A stretch of 60,000 bases of DNA from Symsagittifera roscoffensis (taxonomy: Eukaryota > Xenacoelomorpha > Acoela > Convolutidae): contig NC_087062.1 of NCBI RefSeq assembly GCF_963678635.1, positions 6,810,193 through 6,870,192 on the forward strand, written 5' to 3'. The notes under the pieces were generated by a model. It worked only from the letters and a program-made list of their open reading frames with translations. It ran no database searches and was not told where the DNA came from. Below, piece by piece: positions 34,301 to 45,608 of this stretch (the stretch's first letter is position 1; each line of letters starts with the position of its first letter). The translations under genes were made by a program, and so were the position numbers.

Positions 34301-37300
34301 TATGATGAAGCAAGTTCCTAAAACACAGGAGAATCGGAGCAAGAATCAGTGTTTTCTGGTATATTTCAGATTGACACAGCTCCCATTAAAGAGTTTTGCT
34401 GCATGAAGTTATGTTTGAATATATTCAGATTTTTTTGCAATAAGGATTTCATGATTCGTGTATATAACAGGTGTCTCAATATTTCCTCGGAGAATAAAAA
34501 TTGAACAGTGTTATTTGTGGTTTTGATGAGTTATCAAAGAACGATTCTGCTCAAGAATTTTCCTGTAACTTCCAAATTTTGTTACAGCTCATCTGTTCTG
34601 TGTTTTGTCTACTAGTGATTCTTTAATTAACTTAAACTCGGCTGAATTCATTGAGGCTTGAATTCTGTCGACGAAGTTGACACTTTCTTTGAAATTATTT
34701 TCCAACTGATAGGCTGCAGTTGTTTTTTTAGTGTCATATATGATATTCTTTCGTGATTTCTCAGTTTCGTAGGTTTCTGCTGGAACATGTCTGCTTGGTT
34801 TCCGTCTGTTTATACAAGCTAAGCTTGTGTGAAAGTAATAACTCTCCTTTTTTCCAACCTTAGTCGCAAATATAAGTGTTCATTTTGATCAATAACCAGC
34901 TATTAAGTACAGCCAATGCTAAGGATATTAACACATACTATTATATTATTCTGTAGCGTAGAGGTAGGGAAGGAGACCCGCAACAAAATAAGAGGGTTCG
35001 AACCTGGGCAGGGTCGGATGTTTTTAATGAATTTTTTCGTATATTAGTTAATATGCGTCCGCTCTATAAATTGAGGCATGTTACTTGGTAATTTCTTTTT
35101 TTTCAGATTGACTGGTACTGCTAATGCGTCACTAAGCAATTACGTAGACTCATAATTGACTTGCGTCACTTAGGAAGTTTTGTAGACTCAAAGTTTTACT
35201 CAATCAGTTTTTCCCAATAGCGTTATCGGTCATATTTTTGCTTGTGTATGCGCAAATTTTATCTTTGACTTAGTTTTGAAACTGGTTTTTACGTACTTGT
35301 CGATCCAGTTAGGAACTTTTTTTCAGAATTCGAATGCGAGAAGGTTGTCTTGTTCAACTTGCCTTATCATTGAATTCATTCAATTTATGGTCTTCTGAGA
35401 TGCACTTTTGCCACGACGCAATATAATATCCGCGACTTAGCCGTCCGATGTTCATAGTTCAAATCCCGGTCGGATCCTTTCGTATTTGTTTTTTCTTTTT
35501 GTTGTTTCGGCTTGCTTTAAATGAGCTGAACCGCCTTACACTTCGTCGTTTCAAGGGCCACAACTGATAGCTATATATGTGTTGTTCTTTTAAGGGAGTT
35601 AACATTTTTTGGCTATTCGTGCATCTAAATGAGTGCTGTGGGCTATAAACCGCTTCGTTCGTTTGGTTTCAACTCTGATTAAAAGCCCGTTTTTGCTCCG
35701 ACTTTCGATACGAAAGTAACGGAATATTTGTGCTCGGGGTGGGTTTTTTCCTTCAGACAAATTTCGACTTTTAACTAGCCATTTTTGACGGAATTTTTTA
35801 ATATCATTCGAAAGGTATTGTTGTCTTGAGCTCAAATGTGAAAAGATATTTCACCTATGATCATTTTTTGTAAAGTTATGAGGGTTTAAATATTGCCATT
35901 TTGACCAATTTGGGACAATTAACGCGCGATATAATTCGCGCTTTTAACGCGTAAGCGGAGATTTAATCCGTCTTAGAAATCGTTCCAAATTGGTTGAACG
36001 AAGCTTATTTGCCATAATTGATTTGTTACAAGTAGCGAAATCTATCCTTTTGTACTTTATATGGCGTGTGGGGGATGATTTTTATTTTAAAAATTTCAAA
36101 TTTTAGAAAAAAATTTTTTTTGATTTTATTATATATTTTTTTGTTATTACTGCTCATGAAACCTCAAAAGGCAGTCGGAACATTCAGGGCTTCGTCCTGA
36201 TACGAGCAGTCTTGTTGTGTTTCTGGACATGTTGTTCTCAAATTTCAGTTGTTATTGTAACAATCCGTGATTTTGCATCCAAACTTGGCCTCTTTGCAAT
36301 CATTTGTGATGGCAACTTGTATGTATGTGTAGAATACTTGTAATCATTAAGATCTGTGGTCGGAACAATCTGCGGTTCTTGCACAGCAAACGGCGAAACT
36401 TTTTTGCGTTTAAAATTTAGCTTGTGTATAATAGCTTCTCTTGTGTATAATAGCGCATTTCACCCCCTCCGACTTTAATTTTGGAACACTAACTGATAAC
36501 TTCCAAGCACAATGGATTATTTCGTTTTGACCAGCTCTTGGAATCATTAAATTTGTTACTGTTTGTATTTGTTAAGGTGTGTTGATGAGAAAGTTAGTGA
36601 AGACAGCGACAAAATTTTGGAGCGCACGGCAGACTCGTTAATGAACTGTTTCCGAATCTGTTGTGCGGATACGAGATCTGATGTTAAGCACACGAAAAGG
36701 TGGGGGATGCTGCATCTGGTCAACCAACTGTTCAAAATATACTTCCGAATGAATAACACGAAACTGTGCAAACCTCTCATACGAGCAATCGAAGGCTCAA
36801 ACTTGAAAAATGATTACATGAAGGCTCAGCTTGTTACTTACAAATTCTTTCTCGGAAAAATTGAACTCGTTGAAGGCAATTTCGACGCGGCTGAAGAATC
36901 GTTGACGTATGCGTTTAACAACCGCCACCCGAGCTGTTACGAGAATACTCGGAAAGTTTTGAATTATTTAGTGCCTCTTAAAATGCTCAAAGGTGTTATG
37001 CCATCGCGGTATGTGATCAGAAAATACGATTTGACAGAGTATAGGCGAATATCAGAAGCTATTAAAGTTGGAAATGTAAGACTATTACAACAACATCTAG
37101 ACGATAAACAACTACGCTATGTTGCTATGGGAATATTTGTTGTTATGGAAAAATTGATTCTACTAGCGTACAGAAACTTGTTCAAAAAGATTTACAACAT
37201 CATGAACCAAACTCACCAACTGAACTTGAACTTGTTTTTCGAAGCTCTGAAATTTTGTGGCCCTGACGAAGATATTGAATTTGATGAAACTGAATTTATA

Positions 37301-37411
37301 GTCGCAAATTTGATTGCGAAAGGATTTATAAAAGGGTATATTTCACACCAACATGCGGTTCTTGTTGTAAGTAAACAGAATCCTTTTCCAGCTCTTACAT
37401 TTCTGAGGTGA
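31310..37411 (+). CDS. PCID2: PCID2, PCI-domain subunit of TREX-2 (Thp1 family), three exons
   Basis: Exons at 31310-31587, 31667-31768 and 36577-37411 join in frame to a 404-residue protein, close to the usual 399 for PCID2. Signature stretches are KDNWALPVM (exon 2), RWGMLHLVNQLFKIYFRMNN and LCKPLIRAIEGSNLKNDY (exon 3), and the C-terminal winged-helix KGYISHQHAVLVVSKQNPFP. In TREX-2 this subunit pairs with DSS1 and the GANP/Sac3 scaffold at the nuclear pore to aid mRNA export. The exon 1 donor is inferred (GT at 31588) because it joins the frame and family alignment; an alternative GT at 31621 fits less well. Intron 1 is 79 bp. Intron 2 is 4.8 kb and holds an antisense LINE, SINE-like pieces and one copy of an inverted repeat. 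The start Met aligns with the family start. Confidence 0.93.
31890..33722 (-). mobile_element. 5'-truncated LINE (non-LTR retrotransposon) in PCID2 intron 2, antisense
   Basis: On the minus strand, pieces run from the N-terminal part of a LINE reverse transcriptase (WKEGAVHPSFKKETK then NYRPITLLN, ORF 33665-33375) to the core (ORF 33209-32529, with DFAKAFDKINHKIL, SGVPQGSILGPLLF and the catalytic FADDTKL). They end in a C-terminal piece with YRAPRLYNIINDRINL at about 32250. Two frame changes are present. Low coordinates end in an ATT/TAA-type tail (31899-31921). The clade is not certain; the layout fits the Jockey/CR1/I group. Domains for the first ORF and the endonuclease are absent, as expected of 5' truncation. 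Confidence 0.85.
33727..33795 (+). repeat. SINE tail shared with 57775-57845
   Basis: The words ctaattcgaggcttcttttt and tatagagctgctttttt occur in the same order as in the SINE at 57690. This copy lacks the tRNA-like head and abuts the 5' end of the LINE. Confidence 0.5.
34951..35020 (+). repeat. tRNA-derived SINE head
   Basis: The segment gtagcgtagaggtaggga looks like a polymerase III A box and ggttcgaacct is a perfect B box, 33 bp downstream. The cloverleaf cannot be closed, so this is a SINE promoter rather than a tRNA gene. Confidence 0.5.
35411..35480 (+). repeat. tRNA-derived fragment with B box
   Basis: A segment reading agttcaaatcccggtcggatcc has a polymerase III B box at its centre, preceded by gacttagccgtccgatg. 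It looks like the 3' half of a tRNA or SINE head. No acceptor stem is visible. Confidence 0.4.
35695..36214 (+). repeat. Dispersed 520-bp repeat, copy A
   Basis: It matches the reverse complement of 43153-43678 over its whole length. Shared words are taacggaatatttgtg, ctagccatttttgacggaat, gatttaatccgtctta, atatggcgtgtgggggatga and ggcagtcgga. The function is unknown. It lies in PCID2 intron 2, about 360 bp before exon 3. Confidence 0.8.
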
Positions 37412-37647
37412 TATGTTTTGTTTTAAATTGATGTATTCTTCCTTCATTTTTTAAATTTAGTCTTAGCTTCAAAAAGTAGGCTATTATTATTACAAAGCGA
37501 GCATGATCAGCATGCAAAGATGAATATAAAAGTTATGAACAGTTTTATAAAATATGAACTTTTTTTTATGAATTAATGCCGTTTAATCGAGCATAACAAT
37601 GAAAGTTTTATATACATGTAAAAACTAAACTATGATTTGTCCGATTG

Positions 37648-37653
37648 AATAAA
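37648..37653 (+). terminator. Poly(A) signal AATAAA after PCID2
   Basis: AATAAA lies 237 bp after the PCID2 stop and about 270 bp before the EFHD start. It is the best candidate poly(A) signal for PCID2. Confidence 0.5.
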
Positions 37654-37922
37654 GTGCGAAAAACTGTTCACAGATTTTCTCTTGCGACAGACGCCATTAC
37701 TCAAAACAATTACTTTGTCAATAATTGAAGTGTCCGTTTGGATGTAGTGCAAAGATACGGTGTACGAATTTTTCTCTTGTGACTACATTGCAAAAATATG
37801 ACGAAAAGTTATGTTTTTTTTTGTTAGTATGGCTAATTCTCAAATAATTTTTTCTATTGAACTGATCGTTGAAAACACGATTAAACCACTAACTTTAAAT
37901 ATCAGAAACACGTCTTGTAAAA

Positions 37923-40900
37923 ATGGCTGAAGTATCGAGTAATAAGAATGATTCTGATTGTGCAGACGGTTCGGAGCTGAAAGGAGTTCTCTCGCGCCGA
38001 CAGCAGATAAATGACGGAGAGAGGGCGCCAGAAAATAAAGTGAAGGTAAGAATAAAGACCGAGAAGATAATATTTAACCTCAGGTTTGATCAAAGATGTC
38101 TAAATACTTCTAAGATAAGATAGTTCTCGATTTCTTTCTTTTTCAGAATTTTTCTCGATACTCATAAAATAAACTTCAGACGGTTAATTGATTGGGTGCT
38201 GCGAACAAATCAACTATCTACTTGTTTTTTCTGATGTCTTTTTGTAGCGGGTTACCATTTTTGCTTGGGAGGAGATTGCTCAATTGATCCCTCGACCGAA
38301 CAGCGTAAAAGCCCTGAGAGGGGAATATTGAAGTTGATAAGTTGACTTCTAGGGCTCAGAAATTGTCCTCAAATAACTCTAATGTTTTTAACCTTTGCGA
38401 TAAGCAAGGACGTGGCGATCTTCTACTAGACTTTTTTCCCGTAAACAACTTGTTGACAGGATGACTAAAATTTTTCATCTCCATGTGTTCTCATTTCTGC
38501 AAATTGAACGCTGGTTCTATTTTACCTTGCAATTTGAAAAGCTGTTGTCAGTGCAAAAATTCGAATAATCGGGCTATCGTTTGTTAGCTGCAATTAATCA
38601 GCTCAAACTCCTTGTTTTTGAATTTTATTCTGGCTTGAGCAATTTACGTAACAATTGAAACCCGTTCTGTTATATCTGAATTTACTAACTGCGACTTTGA
38701 ATACGACCTTTTTTCCGGCTCATGTTAGGTTGTTTTAGTTACCTTATAATGTGCCATTTGAAGAGTAAAAAACTTGTCTTTGTTAAATTTTTCAAAAGGA
38801 TTGGATGAAACCTATTGAAAAATTTTGTTTCAGTTGTTTTTTATGCAAAATCCAGCATCAATAAAAAAACATAGATTAAAAAAGTCAGCCGTGTATCAAA
38901 ATATTTTGCTTTGAGTATTATTGCTTCACATCATTCGTTGGCGGTAATGTTTTTCTTCATCGGGAAAAACCTAATTTGTTGATTTATGAACCGCTTTGTG
39001 ATGTTTTTATTTTCATAACTGAGACGAGGCCATTTTATTTTCTGTAATTTTGTGGTCGAAAAGCAATTTTAGGTAAAGCACAAAGTAAAAACGAGGATAG
39101 TCGGTTACTGTGCAAATAGCACAGAATGTTCCGACATTGTTTTAAAAAAGTATATAAAAACAGTTTTTTCAAATAAGTGCAGTTTTTTCTGTGTGATGTG
39201 ATGAAAAGATCTGAACGATGAAAAAGAAAATAGGCATAATCGACAGTTATAGTCAACTAAGCCACTTGGAAAAGACTAGAAAAACAAAAGAAAAAAAAAT
39301 TAGAGATTTTTTTTCATATTTAAAAACATTTTTTTTGCAGAACTTTTTTTTGTTGAATTTTTGAAGTTTTGATTCACAAAATGGCGCTTAAAACTTCAAG
39401 AACTCACTTTACTCGATTAACTAAGTTTTCAAGGCCTTGAATGAATGTTTTCAATTTTGTTTGAATCACGGCTGAAAGGGCTTTAATATGATATATCACT
39501 CGACCCATTCCCATGATTATTCGTGGTACATGCTTTTGCGTGGAATACAAAAAAAAAGAAAAAAACTAAAACACACCCGAATACAAAGTTCTTCAGCAAT
39601 TTTCCAGTAGTCCGAAGAACAATTCATAGTTTAGTCGAGACGTTCGAAAAACGGTCTAGCTCAGCGCGGTCGACAAAATCATCATCGAGTCATTTGAAAC
39701 ATCAATCAAGAACATCCAAATAGGGGAAAATCAAAGAAAGATAAATCTTGAGCACTCAGTTTAACAGCGATGCTTGGGAATCAAGTCATGATTCCGTCGA
39801 GGCATTCCTTATTTTGGCCCAGTCATTCGAAAAATAGCTGAAGTGACGAAAGCATAATCGATAAGTTTTGTAATTTTTTCAGTATTGTAATGCTTTTGTA
39901 GTTCTTTCAACATGAATTGAAAGTTAAAATATGTTCCAGAAAACGCAAAATTTCAAATCATCATTGACAATTATTGCAAACCCGGCTGGCTAATAAAAAT
40001 TTGCATTACTGTTTTATGCAACAAACTTTTTAAGACCGTGAGTGTTCAATTAATGTCCAATATTTTCTTTTTTTTTGATGCACCTCAAGTTTTTAAGGCA
40101 ACCTTTCCATTTTGACACATACTCCATACTCTAAAAATCGCTAAAATTGACGAGTATATATACGGCCCCCGACAAGGCAAACACAAGCAGTGTAATTTTT
40201 TTTTGTACAGCGCTTTTCAAGGAATAATTTTGAAACATGATTGAAATGAGCCGTCGGCGTTGAAACATGCGCAACTTGCTAGAGACGGTCTAATCTGTAA
40301 CTTTTAGTCTTAAAAGTCACCATGGGTCGATCACGTCGACCCGGTGTAATTTGTCACCAATCATCAATGAACAAGACTAAAAAGCTTTATTTTAACAGAG
40401 AATAAACAATTAGGAGCCCAGTTTTTAATCAGGGGTTTCTCACCTGCAAAAAAGCAGAAGTATTGGAACCAATAGAAAGTTTATATAGTTTTTCCCTATT
40501 TTTTTTTACATTATTGGGATATACTTTGCTATTTATTCGAGCAGCAATCGCCTATTCTTTCCAACCGCATCTCAAATTTAGTACAAACGAAGTTAATTAC
40601 AGTGCTCTTAACCGAATGTTCGTTACATCGTGAAATGTTACCCAGTGATATTAATGCAGGTGAAGAAATCATCGATCAGTATTTACCTGGACAATGCGGA
40701 CATGGATAAGACCACGATAGACCAGATCAAGCTCAAGTTCGAAGAATATGACCTGGATAAGAATGGGGTGATCGATGAGAATGAATTGACCCTTCTGTTC
40801 GAGAAACTGGGGGTTCCCAAGTAAGTAGCAGAATCGGCGACGGGAAATGGGGGGGTATATTGATTCATTAATGTGTATAATGGTGATTCGATAAAATAGA

Positions 40901-41949
40901 TTAAGATTTATCCTTTTGAGTGCATCGGGGTAATTTTTTAACAGACAGCAGAATTGATTGTAATCAGCATAAACCTCAAATGTCCGCGATCTGTGATCGC
41001 CGTTGACGCTGTCCCAGGTGTACTTGTTTGCTTATACTTGGAAACGAATTTATTTATAGTTGCTTGAGGGTGAAAAAAAACGAGCAGAAAAAAATTTGAC
41101 CGCTGAAAAGTTAAATGCAGTCATTGCACGTAATTGATTGCATGCGATAGCAGCTCTCTTAAGGAATTGAACTACAGCTAGTATTTTGTTTTTTAAAATT
41201 TGAAAGATGATTAGTCTGTAGCATAATGAGAAGGGGCGGATTTAGGGAAGGGTGATTCGACCCCCTGCCGACCCAAAGGGTCACCCCTTTGTACTATTTT
41301 GAGATATCCATATTTGGAGACGGACTCTAAAAATTTTCTTAAGGCGCCATGGGCGCCAATATATACTCATTTTGAGCGGGGAGCCAAAATTTTCCAAAAA
41401 GTGCCTAAAAATGCCTTTTTTGGCCTGTTTTTCAAAATTTTGCGATCTCTTCAACTATATCCCATCTAGGGTACCTAGTAACGAATATCCCCCCTATAAG
41501 AAATTAAATCTCTGGTTAAGCATATGAGAATTTTAAACCTAGTAACGAATCTCCCCCCCGCCCTCCTTGCAAAAGGGGATATAAGAGATCCGTTTTTGTT
41601 TAGTAATCTACTCTCAGTTCGCAACCTCATCGCACAAGTTGACCAGGACGGTGACTCGTGTTTGAACATCGACGAGTTCATTTCCATCTTCCGAAAAGTC
41701 GCCTCCGAGAAGCTGGACGAGACCTCAGCCCTCCTTCAGTTTGTGCGAATGACCGAAATTGACGTGTCCCAATCAGGGGTGAAAGGGGCACGTGACTTCT
41801 TCGAGGTCAAGATCAAAGAGAGCGGTGACAGTGGGTTGTCAAGAATTATGGAAGAGGAAAGGATAAGAAAACAGAACGAAGAAGAGGAAAGGAAACGAAG
41901 AAAAGCAGAAATGGTCAGGAAAATTTCAGCTTTTGAAGAAACTTCATAA
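37923..41949 (+). CDS. Swiprosin / EF-hand domain-containing protein D (EFHD1/2 family), three exons
   Basis: Exons 37923-38045, 40660-40820 and 41604-41949 join in frame to 209 residues; the fly homologue has a similar length. Exon 1 has the family's GSELKGVLSRRQ-type N-terminus. EF-hand loops are DLDKNGVIDENE (residues 72-83) and DQDGDSCLNIDE (108-119), both with acidic ligands for calcium. FISIFRKVASEKLDE and EIDVSQSGVKGARDFFEVKI follow, then a charged coiled-coil end rich in Glu/Arg/Lys. Swiprosins bind calcium and F-actin and shape the cell cortex. The exon 3 acceptor at tttttgtttag is chosen because it keeps phase and the family's spacing after KLGVP; an alternative AG at 41625 breaks the frame. 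Intron 2 contains a MITE. Confidence 0.93.
41231..41445 (+). mobile_element. 3'-truncated copy of the hAT-type MITE, in EFHD intron 2
   Basis: It begins AAGGGGCGGATTTAGG, one mismatch from the terminal sequence of the copy at 7795-8198. It then follows that copy through gagatatc and ccttttttggcctgtttttc. The 3' terminal repeat is absent. It lies inside the second EFHD intron, about 160 bp before exon 3. Confidence 0.7.
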
Positions 41950-42038
41950 CTAAAAAAACTTGCAATGAAAACAATTTTCATAGCTTTCTAGTTGGGCTCT
42001 TCAGCCGCTTTCTCCACCAAAAAAAAACACCCCTCAGA

Positions 42039-42044
42039 AATAAA
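42039..42044 (+). terminator. Poly(A) signal AATAAA after EFHD
   Basis: AATAAA occurs 90 bp after the EFHD stop codon and is the first such hexamer downstream. Confidence 0.5.
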
Positions 42045-43152
42045 AATCGGTTTTGTCATTGATTTCACGAATTTCAATTTGAAGACAAAATGTTTTAAAA
42101 ATTGAGTAATGAACTCATATGCCTACTTTCATGACAGTTGGACAACGAGAACAAACATTTCAAAATCTTATGAAAAAACTACAGGTGGTGATTAATTGAG
42201 TCAAAAACTGGGGAAAAATGCAGGTCTAGAAGTGTCACTATTTTTCTCTGCTGTTCATTTGATTATGTCATGCTCTGAGCAACGTGAACAAATTTAGAGA
42301 CAGGTGTAAGTTTCAGAAGTTGCTTCCATTTTGATCACATGTTCAAGATGTTTTTTCACTTTATTTTGATTTGTATGGCACAAATTTTGAAAAAGTTAAA
42401 TGAATTATGGTGAAGAAGTCAATAAATTATTTGTAAACTCTTTTTTTTACAGACTTTTGTAAAGACTTTTTTAAACAGTGTCTAGTCGGAGTTTCGTTTT
42501 TGCCGTATATTGTTATTTTAAGAGGTTTTAAACAGTCTGTTCAAACTGCGCAATGATTGTCCTGTCTCCTGTGAAGTATAAGCAAAAAGCTCTGTTTTTT
42601 AAGTGAAATTAAAACTGGTCAAATTAATAAAACTATGGTCAAATTTATGTCAAACCAACACTCATGCAAGTTTAAGGTGATCAAGACCATCATTTAAATG
42701 GCATTGCCATCAACTGTAATAAAAAACAGACCAAATTCAATCATCGTGTATATATGACGTCAACAACCCATAAAAGATGTCTGGCTTTTTCAGGACCCAT
42801 CTTTCGGCTCTCATAATGCCAAGTATAAACCCGATCCGTGGTTTTTGAAAAGGCACAAAAGTTGAGATTCCAGTTTCCGGATTGAGTTTCTGCCGCTTTC
42901 CGATTACAACAGAAGCCCCTAGACTCTTATCGCTTGCACGAAAACCTAATTGTCGGGGTTATTTTGGAAAAACTACTATGTTTATTGCCTCTTTTTGCCA
43001 TGATTAATTGCAACTCAAAAACCTCTGAACACTTGTCAAAAAATTCATTTTTTGTTCTGACTACAGGATGCCATGAAATTTTTATTGAACTATCGAGATT
43101 TCAGGCTGCGAAATAATTTCAAATGCGAAATGATTTCAAATGCAAAAATAGA
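42045..43152. other. Gene-free spacer after EFHD
   Basis: No gene or recognisable repeat is seen before copy B of the 520-bp dispersed repeat. Confidence 0.5.
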
Positions 43153-43678
43153 CAAGACTGATCGTATCAGGGCGAAGCCCTGAATTTTCCGACTGCCTTT
43201 AAGATTTATGGAGCAGCAATTACATGACAACATTTGAATGTAATAAAACAAAACTAAAAAAAGTTTTGAGATTTTTTTTTGCGAAAATCATCCCCCACAC
43301 GCCATATAAAGAACGAAATGATAAATTTCCCTCCTAGTAACAAATTAATAATGGCATATACGCTTCCTTCAACCAATTTGAAACGATTTTTAAGACGGAT
43401 TAAATCTCCGTTAATAGCGCGAAATATTTCCGCTTACGCGTTACTTGTCCCAAATTGGCCAAAATGGCAATCTTTAAACCCCCATAACTTGACAAAAAAT
43501 GATCACAGGTAAAATATGTTATCAAATTTAAGCTCAGGACAACAGTAGCTCTCAAATGGTTTTTAAAAATTCCGTCAAAAATGGCTAGTTAAAAAGTCGA
43601 AATTTGTCTGATGAAAAAAAACCACCAACCACAAATATTCCGTTACATTCGTTAGGAAAGTCGGAACAAAAAGATGGC
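43153..43678 (-). repeat. Dispersed 520-bp repeat, copy B (inverted relative to copy A)
   Basis: Reverse complement of copy A with moderate divergence and small indels. The pair encloses the last PCID2 exon and the whole EFHD gene. No protein is recognisable in it and no clear terminal inverted repeats or target duplication were found. Confidence 0.8.
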
Positions 43679-45282
43679 TCGGAACAGAGTAAAATGTTGA
43701 TTAGTTGACTGTCCTTTTTGTCTATGGATAATTTTTCTATGAAATGTTTATAGAAAATTAATAAAGTTTCAGCTTTTTTTAAAAAAATTTTCCCATATCT
43801 TAAGAAAAAATTAATTTTTTACGGTCAAATAATAGATTAAAAAATAAAATGCGGAAATATAAATTTTAAATGAATAAGGTACGTTTTTCATCGCTTATTG
43901 TTCTATCTGTAACATTAACATTGAAAATGACATCAACACATTATGTCAAAATGAGTTGTTCGAAGTACAAAATTATGTAAAAACCTCAGATACGAGTGCA
44001 AAAAACGCCACAAAAAGGTGTGACGTGTCCTACTTTGTTTAAAAACGGCAAGAAAACTCTCTAGTTTTTCAAATTTAAATGCTCTGAAACTATTAATTTC
44101 TGCATTCATTCACATGCTTCCAATTTGAGAGAAACAAGATAGAGGGCTAGCATCTTCAATGGGTTACCAACATCGTTCAGATGTTCTTTGAGTCAACTGC
44201 GTGTTTAGGTATTCCGAGCCTTTTATGGGGCCTAAATTGGTATATTAAAAAAACTTGATGTCCCTGAATCCCTTTTAGATCGGACTACCAACCCATTTAT
44301 AGGTCTCGGAATCCTGAAGTACGAATACCTTTAGTTTTTGTTAGTGGCTTAAAGCAGTTACTTCAAGAAACTTGATCTTCCTGCACCATATTTAGATCGT
44401 GTTACCAAACCATGTAAAGGTCTCGGCTTGCCTGAAAAACGCGATTGTAATTAAACAACATTGAATAAAGTGGCTTATTCAATGAAATAGCTAACTCTTC
44501 TAATTGAGTAAGCAACCCCATCTAAAGATTTCGAAATAACTAAAATAAGCTGTTAACTTCAAAAACCGGGTTCGCTACGTCCGTTATCAAAAGCAATTGC
44601 GTATTTTAGGAGTTATCACTTTAAAATGGACCTTAATTGACCTTTAAACGAGGTTGCTAACTGTATTCAAATGCAAAATAGTTCAAAAGTTCTTAAAATA
44701 ACCAAGTGCTTCAAGTATTTCACAACCTTCTCAGGCCCTTAAACCGTTGCTTCAAAAAACTGGATGTCATTGAACCACATTTAGAGCTGGTTAGCATTCC
44801 AATCAATTAGCGGAAATTTGAATGTAACAAAATCAATTTCTTGAGGTAATTGGTTACTTCATGTATTTCGAGCCCTTTGTATGGGGAGTTAGCCCATTTC
44901 ATGTAAGTTGCCTGAAACATTATTTCCATAAAACGGAAGTAATACGGAAAAAACCAACGGTTTTTAAAAGTAAAAGAGTATTTCGATGTTCCGAGAATTA
45001 TATGGGGTCGCTCACCCGAAATGGTAGCGGCCGAAAACACCTTGTAAGCCGTCCCTGAACTTCATCTAGATCCAATGTTAGGCCACAACTTGATTATGGC
45101 GGTAGCCGAAAACAGTAAAATTCATATAAAGAACTAGGAATACTTGAAATACAGACAAAGTTATTTAATTCTAGTGGTCTAAAACGGTAGCTTCAAGAAG
45201 TTGATTTCTGTGAACTAGCAAAACCCATTCTAAGGGCTCGGACTTACCGAAACACGTGATTACCTTGAAAATTGTTGAAAAA

Positions 45283-45608
45283 ATATGCTAATCCAATGAA
45301 GTTGTTTAAATTTTGCATTGGGTTAGCAACACCATGCAAAGGTCCGAGAATACCTGAATTAGGCTGTTACCTTCCGAAACCGGAACCGCGGAGCCCATTT
45401 TTTAAAGTAATCGCGTATTTTAGGGGTAACCGCTTTTTTCATGAAAAAAATTTCTAATTCAATGAAGTTGTTAAAATTTTGCATTGGGTTAGCAACACCA
45501 TGCAAAGGTCCGAGAATACCTGAATTAGGCTCTTACCTTCCGAAACCGGAATCGCGGAGCCCATTTTTTAAAGTATTCGCGTATTTTAGGGGTAACCGCT
45601 TTTTTAAT
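45283..45608 (+). repeat. Recent tandem duplication, two 166-bp copies
   Basis: The two copies are nearly identical: gcattgggttagcaacacc begins at 45315 and again at 45481. They share cctgaattaggctnttacct and ggagcccattttttaaagta. They are much more alike than their neighbours in the field. Confidence 0.85.

Noticed and set aside
34951-35020. tRNA gene
   Set aside because: A and B boxes are present but no acceptor or anticodon stems can be formed; SINE head is the better reading.
41475-41687. EFHD exon 3 starting earlier, at 41524
   Set aside because: The frame is open upstream, but the splice acceptor at 41601-41603 restores both phase and the family spacing after KLGVP; the extra residues do not match the family.
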